A stretch of 64,000 bases of DNA from Sipunculus nudus (taxonomy: Eukaryota; Annelida; Sipuncula; Golfingiida; Sipunculidae): NCBI GenBank assembly GCA_026874595.1, contig CM049306.1:43090019-43154018 (forward strand), in the 5' to 3' direction. Numbering within the stretch: the stretch's first letter is position 1; every line of letters begins with the position of its first letter. This document shows positions 58,501 to 62,521 of this stretch, piece after piece. The position numbers and the translations under genes are program-made. Below the pieces are notes generated by a model that searched no databases, was not told where the DNA came from, and saw only the letters and a list, made by a program, of their open reading frames with translations.

Positions 58501-59758
58501 CTTAATGGGCAGGAGCGGTTTGACATCCTTATCATTCAGCATCTTGTTCTTCCTGGGCATCTTCTCATATGATGCTTCAGTATCTGCATCATCGTCTTCC
58601 TTTTTTCTTTTCCTTGTTCTTTTCTCATCTTCCTCCTCTCTACAACCATCATAAAAATCATCTCCACACTACCTCACAAGTAAATTATACAATTTAGTTT
58701 CTTACGAAATCTTGAGTTAGACTGGATGAGATTGAAGATAAATAACCCGCATCAGTCAGGGTATGTTAGAATTTAAAAAAAAAGAAGGGCCCTGGTAGAT
58801 AATGGGTCACTACACACTACCCTTTACACAGACATAAATTCCAATCCATTGGAATCTGCTTATATGCCAGCAGTAATAAAACCGCCTATGAAGCATGAAT
58901 GCATATAATACCATCAGACCTAGGTTATTTCCTTGACATGGTGTTAAGTGTCTGATACCGAGATATATTATTTACTGCCAAAAAAATGTAAGCATATGTC
59001 CTATGACTTCCAGACACCACTCAAATTGTATAGGAGTTATACCTTGGGCTTATAAAAAACAGGTCTGAGGCAAAAAAAAAAAACAAAGGTATGGTTCATA
59101 GGCATTTTTTTCAGAAATCAGTGAGGGAGGGCTGTTTTTTTTTTAAATATTACCTTTTTTGTATGTTTCGATAAAAATGTCATATGATCAGGGAAAACAT
59201 GGTAATAACATATTTTTTTCTAAACAGGTAAAAGCACTACATAACTAAGGAAAACTTTATTATTTTATTTTCTTGAAAGACAAAAATCAAAATAACAATT
59301 TTTTTTTGCAGGGGGTTAAATTTGACACAGACCCAGCCTGAGAACCATACTTTTTATTTTTTTTTTGCCTAAAATTGTGGAATATTGAACACTACCTGGG
59401 AGTCAACAATAAACACATTTAAGATCAGTATACAGATGAACAGTTTTATGTGTGTGGGGGTGGGATTTATACATATAAATCAAATTAACAATTACCCATC
59501 TGGTAGATCTGTCAGGAAAGAGAAATCCTTCCCAGTGCCATAAAATTCAAAGTCTTCATTGTCAAGTGGTATTTTTTCTCTGACTGTAGTAGGTTCCTCT
59601 GGTTCAATATCAGTCCTGTCTTTTATCAGTCTCAGGAGGCGACTTTTTGGTAACTTCTTCTTTAGTTTGCCCTGCTTAGCCAGTTTATTCAGTCTCTTGT
59701 TGGAGATTTTGGTCAGGCTAACTTTGGAAGTTTTCCTTTTGCCTGCACTCTTTTTCAT
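25417..59758 (-). CDS. NOC3L: nucleolar complex protein 3 homolog
   Basis: Twenty exons on the minus strand join in one open frame of 764 codons (human about 800 aa): 59496-59758, 58458-58639, 55100-55272, 53593-53754, 52221-52314, 51904-51980, 49889-50008, 49180-49251, 42956-43012, 41907-42014, 40527-40607, 38942-39042, 36821-36893, 36252-36387, 35062-35132, 34191-34289, 32175-32303, 26891-26988, 26016-26109, 25417-25521. NOC3 is a nucleolar/nuclear protein of 60S subunit biogenesis and, in yeast, of pre-replication complex assembly. Order of parts: a Lys-rich N-terminus, the Noc3 domain at about residues 180-270 ([19 protein letters not shown]), then the CBF/Mak21 region at about 465-670 ([38 protein letters not shown]). 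An upstream coding exon may be missing, because an acceptor-like TTTTTTCAG sits just before the first Met. Introns hold many mobile elements. Confidence 0.93.
25522..26015. other. NOC3L intron 19
   Basis: AT-rich, no element recognised. It contains two further GT donors for exon 19 (after 25982 and 25962); see exon 19. Confidence 0.6.
26016..26109 (-). CDS. NOC3L: NOC3L exon 19
   Basis: Acceptor TTTTTCAG/GACTCC. The frame is [20 protein letters not shown] then a basic stretch SGKRKK. I place the donor at AAAAAG/GTGATC (94 nt) because this keeps the frame into exon 20 and matches the human spacing. A longer in-frame form ends at 25962 (AGA/GTATGG) and adds 18 codons. The best-looking donor, GTAAGC after 25982, would break the frame. 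Confidence 0.7.
26262..26424. mobile_element. pogo-like MITE, copy 1
   Basis: Left end ACAGTGGAACCCTGCCTTGT then GACCACC; right end GGTGGTTGTAATTGTGGGG then ATCAACTGTAT, which is an imperfect inverted match. CAGT-starting ends with GACCACC words are typical of pogo/Tigger-type MITEs. About 160 bp, in NOC3L intron 18. A diverged relative lies at 40638-40805. Confidence 0.55.
26796..26812. repeat. poly-C tract
   Basis: Homopolymer of about 14-16 C. Confidence 0.85.
26891..26988 (-). CDS. NOC3L: NOC3L exon 18
   Basis: 98 nt between GTTTTCAG and GTAAGT. It encodes [20 protein letters not shown], the highly conserved RHYHP..Q..A.HL..GAPS block of NOC3. Confidence 0.92.
27128..28490. repeat. dispersed repeat R2, copy 1
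   Basis: Starts in a poly-C tract (27130-27143). It contains CATCTTCAGCAGCATATACTG, a perfect GGTGGCGCCACC near 27314, and several decayed ~300-bp units with TTGAGATGTTTATGATTTTG and CATAATATGAAAGAAATCTG. A second copy, missing part of the middle, lies at 50860-51790 in intron 6. The frame 27876-28148 is inside the repeat and is not a gene. Confidence 0.75.
28491..30225. other. NOC3L intron 17, middle part, nothing recognised
   Basis: AT-rich intronic DNA with no supported element boundary. Confidence 0.5.
30226..31594. mobile_element. candidate repeat bounded by CTCAGCTGA / CAGCTGAG ends
   Basis: The left end carries CCATGGGTCACGGCGCTCAG and the right end GACTTATAGTCAGCTGAGC then TAAAAAAC, so TCAGCTGA is inverted at the two ends about 1.37 kb apart. 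Just inside the right end is the tract GGACGGATGGACAGCCGACGG seen in similar repeats. A LINE endonuclease fragment and a poly-G tract (31003-31022) are embedded. Calling it one element is an inference. Confidence 0.4.
30614..30940 (-). pseudogene. non-LTR retrotransposon (LINE) endonuclease fragment
   Basis: The minus strand encodes the C-terminal part of an APE-type endonuclease. [16 protein letters not shown] holds the conserved GDF block; ELVRE-like [20 protein letters not shown] is the substrate-side helix and strand; [12 protein letters not shown] holds the catalytic SDH. The 5' part of the endonuclease and the whole reverse transcriptase are absent, so this is a dead fragment in NOC3L intron 17. 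Confidence 0.75.
31683..32174 (-). repeat. minisatellite made from NOC3L exon 17 end plus its donor site
   Basis: Read on the minus strand from the exon 17 donor, about nine further copies of a ~53-bp unit follow. Each unit repeats the last ~38 nt of the exon (the part coding [12 protein letters not shown]) and then a donor-like GTAAGCTGGTTCATACAC. Donor words in order after the native GTAAGC: GTGGGC, GTAAGC, GAAAGC, GTAAGC, GTAAGC, GTGGAC, GGAAAG, GTATGC, GTGGGC. The unit is not a multiple of three, so use of a later donor would change the frame. Confidence 0.9.
32175..32303 (-). CDS. NOC3L: NOC3L exon 17
   Basis: 129 nt, phase 0 at both ends. It contains [20 protein letters not shown], nearly identical to the human block. 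The acceptor is TTCTCAG/GTTGAC and the donor AGG/GTAAGC. The 3' end of this exon is the seed of the adjacent minisatellite. Confidence 0.95.
32304..34190. other. NOC3L intron 16
   Basis: About 1.9 kb, AT-rich. A tRNA-like stretch lies at about 32500-32610 on the minus strand (GGTCCCTGGTTCCAATCC resembles a B box) and could be a SINE remnant. A local duplication (TTTAATTTATTTTAGT) occurs at 32913-32960. Otherwise nothing is recognised. Confidence 0.5.
34191..34289 (-). CDS. NOC3L: NOC3L exon 16
   Basis: 33 codons, phase 0, acceptor CACCAG and donor GTAAGT. It encodes [20 protein letters not shown], matching the ALAFIKRLCTLALHVLP block of vertebrates. Confidence 0.92.
34290..35061. other. NOC3L intron 15, nothing recognised
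   Basis: AT-rich intronic DNA. Confidence 0.55.
35062..35132 (-). CDS. NOC3L: NOC3L exon 15
   Basis: 71 nt between GTTACAG and GTGAGA. It encodes [20 protein letters not shown], equivalent to the VEIVLQCLDVMLTKRRKQ block. Confidence 0.92.
35320..35592. repeat. minisatellite, ~43-bp units
   Basis: About six degenerate copies of a unit like ATATGGCATTAATGAATTCA followed by TTATTAAGGTGGTGACCAA, in NOC3L intron 14. A minus-strand frame stays open across it and gives a repetitive Asn/Phe/Leu peptide. That comes from the repeat and has no relation to exon 15. Confidence 0.8.
35905..36105. repeat. minisatellite, ~70-75-bp units
   Basis: Three copies of TTGAAATGGAACTTATGTTG CACTTGCAACTTAC and CTGGTTnnnAAAATTCTCAA in NOC3L intron 14. 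Not derived from a neighbouring exon. Confidence 0.85.
36252..36387 (-). CDS. NOC3L: NOC3L exon 14
   Basis: 136 nt. It carries the strongest block of the CBF/Mak21 region: [17 protein letters not shown] then [19 protein letters not shown]. Acceptor TTTTTCAG/GAGCTG, donor CGG/GTATGT. Confidence 0.95.
36388..36820. other. NOC3L intron 13, nothing recognised
   Basis: Short AT-rich intron. Confidence 0.6.
36821..36893 (-). CDS. NOC3L: NOC3L exon 13
   Basis: 73 nt. It encodes [20 protein letters not shown], matching [20 protein letters not shown]. The split Lys codon (AA/G) with exon 12 confirms the junction. Confidence 0.93.
37321..38852. mobile_element. 1.5-kb TA-flanked inverted-repeat element
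   Basis: Left end GATCCGCGTTTTGCCGCCGC, right end GCGGTGGCAAAACGCAGATC: inverted with two mismatches in 20, each flanked by TA. This suggests a Tc1/mariner-type target duplication. The interior has no transposase ORF but holds a degenerate direct duplication (about 37760-37950 and 37997-38230, both with GATCATAATATATGCA). Lies in NOC3L intron 12. A non-autonomous DNA transposon is the best reading. Confidence 0.7.
38942..39042 (-). CDS. NOC3L: NOC3L exon 12
   Basis: 101 nt from GATTACAG to AA/GTAAGA. It encodes [29 protein letters not shown] in two adjoining blocks, the start of the CBF/Mak21 region. Confidence 0.93.
39043..40526. other. NOC3L intron 11 with a decayed repeat
   Basis: Holds the motif CCATGGGTCATGATGCTCAG at 39411. 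It also holds a decayed single unit (about 40090-40390) of the 9.6-11.6 kb array family (TATGGGTTACAGAGAC; TTTATGATTTGTGCC; GACAGACAGATGG) and a possible decayed right end (GACTTAGTCAGCAGAG) at about 40459. These may bound one 1.07-kb element. Confidence 0.5.
40527..40607 (-). CDS. NOC3L: NOC3L exon 11
   Basis: 27 codons, phase 0. It encodes a charged helix ([20 protein letters not shown]), equivalent to the EKLERELREAEA coiled-coil-like linker. Confidence 0.88.
40638..40805. mobile_element. pogo-like MITE, copy 2
   Basis: Left end CAGTGATACCTCAAAATCAC GACCACC. The right end is the decayed complement (GGTGGTCATTAATCACG then TAGGCAAGGTTTTA). Same style as 26262-26424. It lies 30 bp upstream of exon 11 in intron 10. 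Confidence 0.5.
41150..41660. repeat. tandem array, three ~145-bp units
   Basis: GTGACCTCTGACTTCATTAA ATATGCATG recurs at about 41168, 41309 and 41455, with shared GGTGAGA, TTTCGTGAAAATCC and CACGGCGACACTA words. The array ends in GGACAGACAGCTAGACAGAC and GTCATATGACGGGCGTATAA. In NOC3L intron 10. Confidence 0.75.
41907..42014 (-). CDS. NOC3L: NOC3L exon 10
   Basis: 36 codons, phase 0. It encodes [20 protein letters not shown] then a Lys/Glu/Arg-rich stretch, matching MLKTFLCLRIKEVEV of vertebrates. Confidence 0.92.
42015..42955. other. NOC3L intron 9
   Basis: Mostly unremarkable AT-rich intron. The CCATGGCCATGATGCTCAGT motif at 42728 is a fourth copy of the left-end motif; no partner end was found. 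Confidence 0.5.
42956..43012 (-). CDS. NOC3L: NOC3L exon 9
   Basis: 19 codons, phase 0, TTTTCAG to GTAATG. It encodes [19 protein letters not shown], matching VIKVISGFVKGRNYEVRPE. Intron 8 upstream of it holds the DIRS-type element. Confidence 0.88.
43545..43701 (+). repeat. DIRS element left inverted terminal repeat
   Basis: About 157 bp matching the complement of 48934-49092 with only a few differences (for example GATAGTG versus GGAAGTG, and TTATT versus TTACT). It includes CCCATCCCGCCTCGTTCCCG. The near identity argues for a recent insertion. Confidence 0.9.
43741..43850. repeat. DIRS internal complementary region (ICR)
   Basis: The left half (about 43741-43805) is the complement of the element's left outer end (43501-43565), sharing AATGGTGGTTTTGTTAGTAA. 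The right half (43806-43850) is the complement of the right outer end (49066-49110), sharing TTATGTTTACGTAATAAAA. In DIRS1 such a region templates completion of the ends and circle formation. Confidence 0.9.
43755..44903 (-). pseudogene. tyrosine recombinase of the DIRS element (frame-broken)
   Basis: Catalytic landmarks are visible in three frames. The N-terminal helices include [20 protein letters not shown], then [12 protein letters not shown]. The first active-site Arg is in [12 protein letters not shown] (about 44540-44560). The HxxR box is [11 protein letters not shown] (about 44150-44175). The nucleophile Tyr is in TRFYLKDV (about 44050-44066). All four signature positions checked (R, H, R, Y) are present. 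Frame changes occur at an A-run near 44840, between about 44640 and 44690, and at the C-run 44317-44334. The last frame runs on into the ICR before a stop at 43755. Confidence 0.85.
44317..44334. repeat. poly-C tract within recombinase region
   Basis: About 18 C in a row inside the tyrosine-recombinase coding region, at a point where the reading frame changes. Confidence 0.9.
44872..46892 (-). pseudogene. reverse transcriptase / RNase H of the DIRS element (ORF2, frame-broken)
   Basis: ORF2 begins with an ATG at 46892-46890 that overlaps the ORF1 stop. The RT fingers lie in the first frame ([40 protein letters not shown]). Near 46550 the frame shifts and the palm continues ([26 protein letters not shown] with the catalytic YLDD at 46273-46284). 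Next comes RNase H, with [19 protein letters not shown] and [12 protein letters not shown], then [15 protein letters not shown]. The frame changes again before the recombinase (about 45400-45530). The layout is that of DIRS elements: no aspartic protease or integrase is seen. Confidence 0.9.
46889..48824 (-). pseudogene. Gag-like ORF1 of the DIRS element (frame-broken)
   Basis: ORF1 starts near 48824 with a Cys-rich module ([26 protein letters not shown], then DPCFHCQTW), a zinc-finger-like pattern found in DIRS ORF1 proteins. A long Pro/Ser/Arg-rich middle follows. A helical part comes next in a second frame (47170-47811; [20 protein letters not shown]). The C-terminus is in a third frame (46889-47245; [11 protein letters not shown], ending in a basic [13 protein letters not shown]). 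The stop TGA overlaps the ORF2 ATG as ATGA. Two or more indels break the frame. Confidence 0.8.
48934..49092 (-). repeat. DIRS element right inverted terminal repeat
   Basis: The complement of 43545-43701. Its outer extension (49066-49110) is the one copied into the right half of the ICR. Confidence 0.9.
49180..49251 (-). CDS. NOC3L: NOC3L exon 8
   Basis: 24 codons, phase 0. The acceptor is CTTATAG/ATATCAG rather than the downstream CAG, because only this keeps the frame. It encodes [20 protein letters not shown], matching [20 protein letters not shown]. The DIRS element begins 67 bp past its donor. Confidence 0.9.
49475..49888 (-). repeat. minisatellite made from NOC3L exon 7 end plus its donor site
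   Basis: From the exon 7 donor onward (minus strand) about eleven further ~42-bp copies of CAGTACATGAACAGTAAGAG TGCCAAG/GTGAGTAGCT follow. The first 27 nt are the exon's last codons ([10 protein letters not shown]) and the rest is the donor and start of the intron. Donor-like words still with GT after AG include GTGTGT, GTGATT, GTGAGT, GTGAGC, GTTAGC, GTGGGT and GTGAAT. Two others read AA/GTGAGT. Confidence 0.88.
49889..50008 (-). CDS. NOC3L: NOC3L exon 7
   Basis: 40 codons, phase 0, TTTTGTAG to AAG/GTGAGT. It encodes [20 protein letters not shown] then [19 protein letters not shown], matching [20 protein letters not shown]. Its end seeds the adjacent minisatellite. Confidence 0.94.
50285..50650. 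repeat. minisatellite, three ~120-bp units
   Basis: CAAAATTTGATGGACCTGAC, TTCCAGAGGCCATACA and GTCTTGATAAACCACAC recur three times in NOC3L intron 6. The frame 50460-50645 is a by-product. Confidence 0.85.
50860..51790. repeat. dispersed repeat R2, copy 2
   Basis: Shares long stretches with 27128-28490: CTTCAGAAGCATATACTGAC, CATAATATGAAAGAAATCTG, GGTGGTGCCACCTGTCTTCT and TTATTGAGACATTTAAGATT. Same orientation, NOC3L intron 6. Confidence 0.75.
51904..51980 (-). CDS. NOC3L: NOC3L exon 6
   Basis: 77 nt. It encodes a Lys-rich linker ([20 protein letters not shown]) that is poorly conserved; the frame and phases (1 in, 0 out) fit the exons on both sides. Confidence 0.85.
52221..52314 (-). CDS. 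NOC3L: NOC3L exon 5
   Basis: 94 nt from TTATTCAG to AAAG/GTGATC. It encodes [20 protein letters not shown] then [10 protein letters not shown], matching [30 protein letters not shown]. Confidence 0.92.
52865..53260. repeat. degenerate tandem repeat TTTTCTGTGGACAT
   Basis: Words such as TTTTGTCTGTGGA, TTTTTCTGTGGACAT and CTGTGGATAT recur every 35-60 bp in NOC3L intron 4. An old, weakly periodic minisatellite. Confidence 0.6.
53593..53754 (-). CDS. NOC3L: NOC3L exon 4
   Basis: 54 codons, phase 0, GCTGTAG to GTAAGT. It encodes the heart of the Noc3 domain: [39 protein letters not shown] and [11 protein letters not shown]. This exon alone identifies the gene. Confidence 0.96.
53888..54270 (+). 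repeat. dispersed repeat R1, copy 2
   Basis: Second copy of the family at 2976-3357, same strand; same internal duplication of the CCCCTGAAGATGTCTCCACA word and same GACAGACA end. In NOC3L intron 3. Confidence 0.75.
54480..55099 (-). repeat. tandem copies of NOC3L exon 3 end plus its donor site
   Basis: Past the exon 3 donor (minus strand) four more ~155-bp units follow, at about 54945-55030, 54787-54870, 54660-54745 and 54510-54600 for the exon-like parts. Each holds ~80 nt homologous to the exon's last codons and, in three of four, an intact GTAAGT. Native end: [18 protein letters not shown]. Second extra copy: [18 protein letters not shown], still open. The first extra copy has a two-A insertion and the outer copies are more decayed. 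Between the exon-like parts lies a GAGAGAGAGAATGA-rich spacer. Confidence 0.88.
55100..55272 (-). CDS. NOC3L: NOC3L exon 3
   Basis: 173 nt from AATTTGTAG to GGG/GTAAGT. It encodes an acidic run ([19 protein letters not shown]) and then [30 protein letters not shown], the start of the Noc3 domain. Its end seeds the adjacent repeats. Confidence 0.92.
55273..55635. other. NOC3L intron 2, first part, nothing recognised
   Basis: No element recognised. Confidence 0.55.
55636..56832. mobile_element. 1.2-kb TA-flanked inverted-repeat element
   Basis: Left end CCGTAAAATCTGTGAAATTT CGTAC and right end its complement GTACGAAATTTCACAGATTT TACGG: a perfect 25-bp inverted repeat, flanked by TA on both sides. 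The interior has no transposase but holds a degenerate direct duplication (about 55975-56135 and 56308-56470, both with GCTTACnCAnGGAAATCCCC and GGTGCAC). The frames 55856-56161 and 56313-56498 fall inside this duplication. Lies in NOC3L intron 2. Confidence 0.78.
56870..57440 (+). repeat. TGACCTTGACCT-type dispersed repeat
   Basis: Two to three loosely tandem units with GTGACCTTGACCTTAGA, GTGACCTTGGCCTTTGACCT, CAAAATCTACAGGGTTCTTG, GTTTGAAATCCATATGTC and GAGTTATTATC, ending in GGACAGACAGACAGACTGAC. Non-coding; the open frames across it belong to the repeat. In NOC3L intron 2. Confidence 0.7.
57484..57496. repeat. poly-C tract
   Basis: Run of about 13 C. Confidence 0.85.
57983..58415. mobile_element. 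hAT-type MITE beside NOC3L exon 2
   Basis: Left end CAGGGATAGGCAAATAAGG then GCGGGCCACATG. The right end is the complement of CAGGGGTGGGCAAACGTTTC. CAGGGGTGGGCAAAC-like ends with a following GCGGGCC are characteristic of hAT (Charlie-type) elements. 433 bp, no ORF. The flanking octamers (TTATAAAG and CATGAAAG or an offset) agree only partly, so the duplication is uncertain. Ends 42 bp from the exon 2 boundary. Confidence 0.7.
58458..58639 (-). CDS. NOC3L: NOC3L exon 2
   Basis: 182 nt from GGTTGTAG to CAAG/GTCTGC. It encodes an acidic/basic stretch, then [11 protein letters not shown] and [14 protein letters not shown], matching KYEKIPRTLQ and LLPIKDKSGIIPQT. Confidence 0.93.
59068..59371. 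mobile_element. MITE family M1, copy 3
   Basis: Ends AGGCAAAAAAAAAAAAC then GGTATGGTTCATAGGC, and GAGAACCATACTTTTTATTT TTTTTTTGCCT. It shares CGATAAAAATGTCATATGAT with the copies at 16461 and 19265. In NOC3L intron 1. Confidence 0.78.
59496..59758 (-). CDS. NOC3L: NOC3L first visible coding exon
   Basis: Met at 59758 opens a Lys-rich N-terminus ([20 protein letters not shown], a likely nucleolar signal) and ends [10 protein letters not shown] split by GG/GTAATT. The human counterpart of the end is RVSFLTRDLSS. TTTTTTCAG lies six bases before the in-frame AGGATG, so this may be an internal exon whose true start lies farther right. Human NOC3L is about 36 residues longer. Confidence 0.82.
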
Positions 59759-59764
59759 CCTTTT

Positions 59765-60185
59765 CTGAAAAAGATGAGAAAAGGAATTAATATATTTATG
59801 ATCTTTATGGAATACTTTTCAAGAAGTGACAGTGACTTGTGAGAAAAAACAACTGTATGAAAAATATGGAAATAAACAAATGAATTTATACAAAATACAT
59901 TTAGCTATAAACAATGTACAGTTTCTCTGTGGACACACACTTATGTATGCAATGCCTTATTATCTTAAAAAAATATAAGGGGGGTAATCCCAAATCTTAA
60001 GTAAACAAGGTTACAAGGCCTACAGGCCTAATGCGACCTGTGCAATGGTATTTACACCAGGTATTATGCTTAAATGCTGGACCATAACTTATCAAGTACA
60101 TGTGTAACATGTACATGAAAATGCAAGTACTATACATTTTGAACAAGAACCAATTACACAACATCACTGCTGAAATACTGGCATG
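59765..60185. other. upstream region of NOC3L, nothing recognised
   Basis: AT-rich DNA. A short 5' exon could hide here but none was identified. Confidence 0.45.
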
Positions 60186-60520
60186 GTGCACACACTGCAA
60201 AAATGATTGTAGGTGGCATCACCAGTCCAAGACGAAGCTATCAGAGATGTATACATATGCCTAATTTTAGGCTGATATACCAAACCCCTCCTGAGAAATA
60301 AGCTGAGACATACACTGCAAAAATTATTGTAGGTGGCGCCACCAGTCTTGTATATGACAAAGCTTTATGATAAGTATAAATATACCAAATTTCCAGTTAA
60401 TATATCATATCCCTCCTGAGAAATAAGCAGGCATATACACCGTTCAAAAGTCATTGTAGGTGAACGAAAAAGCCATCAAAGATGCATAGACAGGTCAAAA
60501 TATCAGGCCAATACATCAAT
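60186..60520. repeat. GGTGGCGCCACC-type tandem repeat, ~120-bp units
   Basis: Three decayed units with CTGCAAAAATnATTGTAGGTG, GGTGGCGCCACCAGTC and CCTCCTGAGAAATAAGC. Related in style to the HINE core and R2 repeats. Confidence 0.65.
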
Positions 60521-60839
60521 CTTCTGTTGAGTCAGGTGCACTAGGCTAACCTGGCTTAGGTGAGAAAGGCAGTTGCCCCGTGTGAACCAAAATGAATTGC
60601 TATCCCAGCCACTGCACTGAGTGAACTCTTGACCTGCATCTGGCTGCACTAAGTGAGCTCTTGACCTGTTGTTACGGGGTGACATAAAAAGCGGACCGAA
60701 CTCTCTCACGGCAATGATCTGACCTTTGTTTATTATGGCCCCGCTTGACAAGCTGTGCCCTATAGTGATCACCTTGTCAGTCTGTCCTTTTGCTCTTCTG
60801 TACTTCCGTCAGTGACACTTTGTTTGGTGCCCAATAACA

Positions 60840-62060
60840 AAATAACAACATACTGCAGCTTTCCCAAATTCACAGGGATGATTGGAACCTATGAGAGCTT
60901 CAGACCTATCAAATTATAGATTTGTCAAAATTCAAATATGGCTACCACAGCCCAATCACTGATTTTCTTCTGGGCGCGATAACTCAACAACAACATACCG
61001 CAGCTTTCCCAAATTCACAGGGATGATTGGTACCTTTGACGGCTCAAGACTTTTTGAATAACACACCTGTCCGGATTCCAATATGGCTGCCAGAGCCCAA
61101 TCGCTGATTTTCTTTCGCATGTGACAACTCAACAGCAACATACTGCAGCTTTCCCAAATTCACAGGGATGATTGGTACCTATAAGGGTCCCATTACTCTA
61201 TAATGGCAGACCTGTTGATTTTCTACGCACCAAAAATATCTCAACAAGAACATGCTTGATCTTTCTTAAATTCACAGGTATCATTGGTGCCTATGAGGGC
61301 TTCTGACCTATCAAATTACATATCTGTCGGAATTTCAATATGGCCACCACAGCCCAATCACTGATTTTTTTATCGCGCAATAACTCAACAACAACATACT
61401 TCAGCTTACCCAAATTCACTGGGATGATTGGTACCTATGAGGATTCTATCCCCATTAAATTACTAGTCTGTCCGAATTCCAATATGGCTGCTGGAGCAAA
61501 ATGGGTGATTTCCTTTTGCACACGATATCTCAACAAGAACATTCTTGATCTTAATCATTTACAAAGATATGATTGGTACCTATAAGGGCTCCAGACCTAT
61601 TGAATTACAGACCTGTCAGAATTCCAATATGGTCACAACAGCTCAATCGCTGATTTTCTTTCGCGTGTGATAACTCAACAACAACATACTTCAGCTTCCC
61701 TGAATTCTTAGGGATGATTGGTGCCTATGCAGACTCTATCCCTATTAAATTACAGGTATTTTGAAATTCCAATATGGCTGCCAGAGCCCAATGGCTGATT
61801 TTCTTTTATGCGCAATATCTCAACATGAACATGCTTGATCTTTCTCATTTACAGAGAGGTGACTGGTACCTATAAGGGTCCCATCTCTATCGAATGGCAG
61901 ACCTCTTGAAATTCCAATATGGCCACCAGAGCAAAATTGTTGATTTTCTTTCGCACCCGATATGTCTCAACAAGAACATGCTTGATCTTTCTCAAATTCA
62001 CAGGAATCTTTGGTGCCTATGAAGGCTTCTGACCTATTTAAATACAGACTTCCTGTTTTT
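60840..62060 (+). repeat. tandem array of ~145-bp units
   Basis: About nine units. Each has CAACAACAACATACTGCAGC, TTTCCCAAATTCACAGGGAT, GATTGGTACCTATGAGGG, GAATTCCAATATGGCTGCC and CAATCGCTGATTTTCTTTCG. Spacing of the GATGATTGG word is about 104-150 bp; one unit is shortened. Two subtypes seem to alternate in part (CAACAACAACATACTTCAGC versus CAACAAGAACATGCTTGATC). The short frames here belong to the repeat. Confidence 0.88.
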
Positions 62061-62521
62061 GTAGGTCATATTTTCCAACTATAATGTAAGTTTTTCACCC
62101 ATATATAAACTAGTCCAACACTACAAGAAATGTGGGGCCCTCTGAGAACCAAAGTCCTGCCACATCTAGGTATGTGTTAAACACCCACTTTGTTTGAAAC
62201 GTGTGTGTTTGTTGTCATAATATCCATTCAAATGGATGACTGTATTATGGATATGTATCATTTTCAATCCAAACTTTTAAATACTTGAAAGCACATGTGG
62301 GTAAACTATATTTTAAATATTATCTTGAAGTTATTACAAAAAGTTTTATCCAATATTCTTTTTTCACATATTACCCTTTATCAAACAAAATATCTTTCTT
62401 CTTGATAACAGTGATAACAGTCTAATGAAGACAACCACTATAACTTTGATCCTGTCACACCTGAAAAACATCCTGACAGCTTATTTGAACATATCCCTTT
62501 TCTCACAAATGAGTCATAATT
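62061..62521. other. intergenic DNA, nothing recognised
   Basis: Contains a word (GTATTATGGATATG) also found at 63847, and otherwise no supported feature. Confidence 0.45.

Noticed and set aside
60840-62060. Regularly spaced repeats resembling a CRISPR array
   Set aside because: Units are directly contiguous ~145-bp repeats without unique spacers, in an animal genome with introns.
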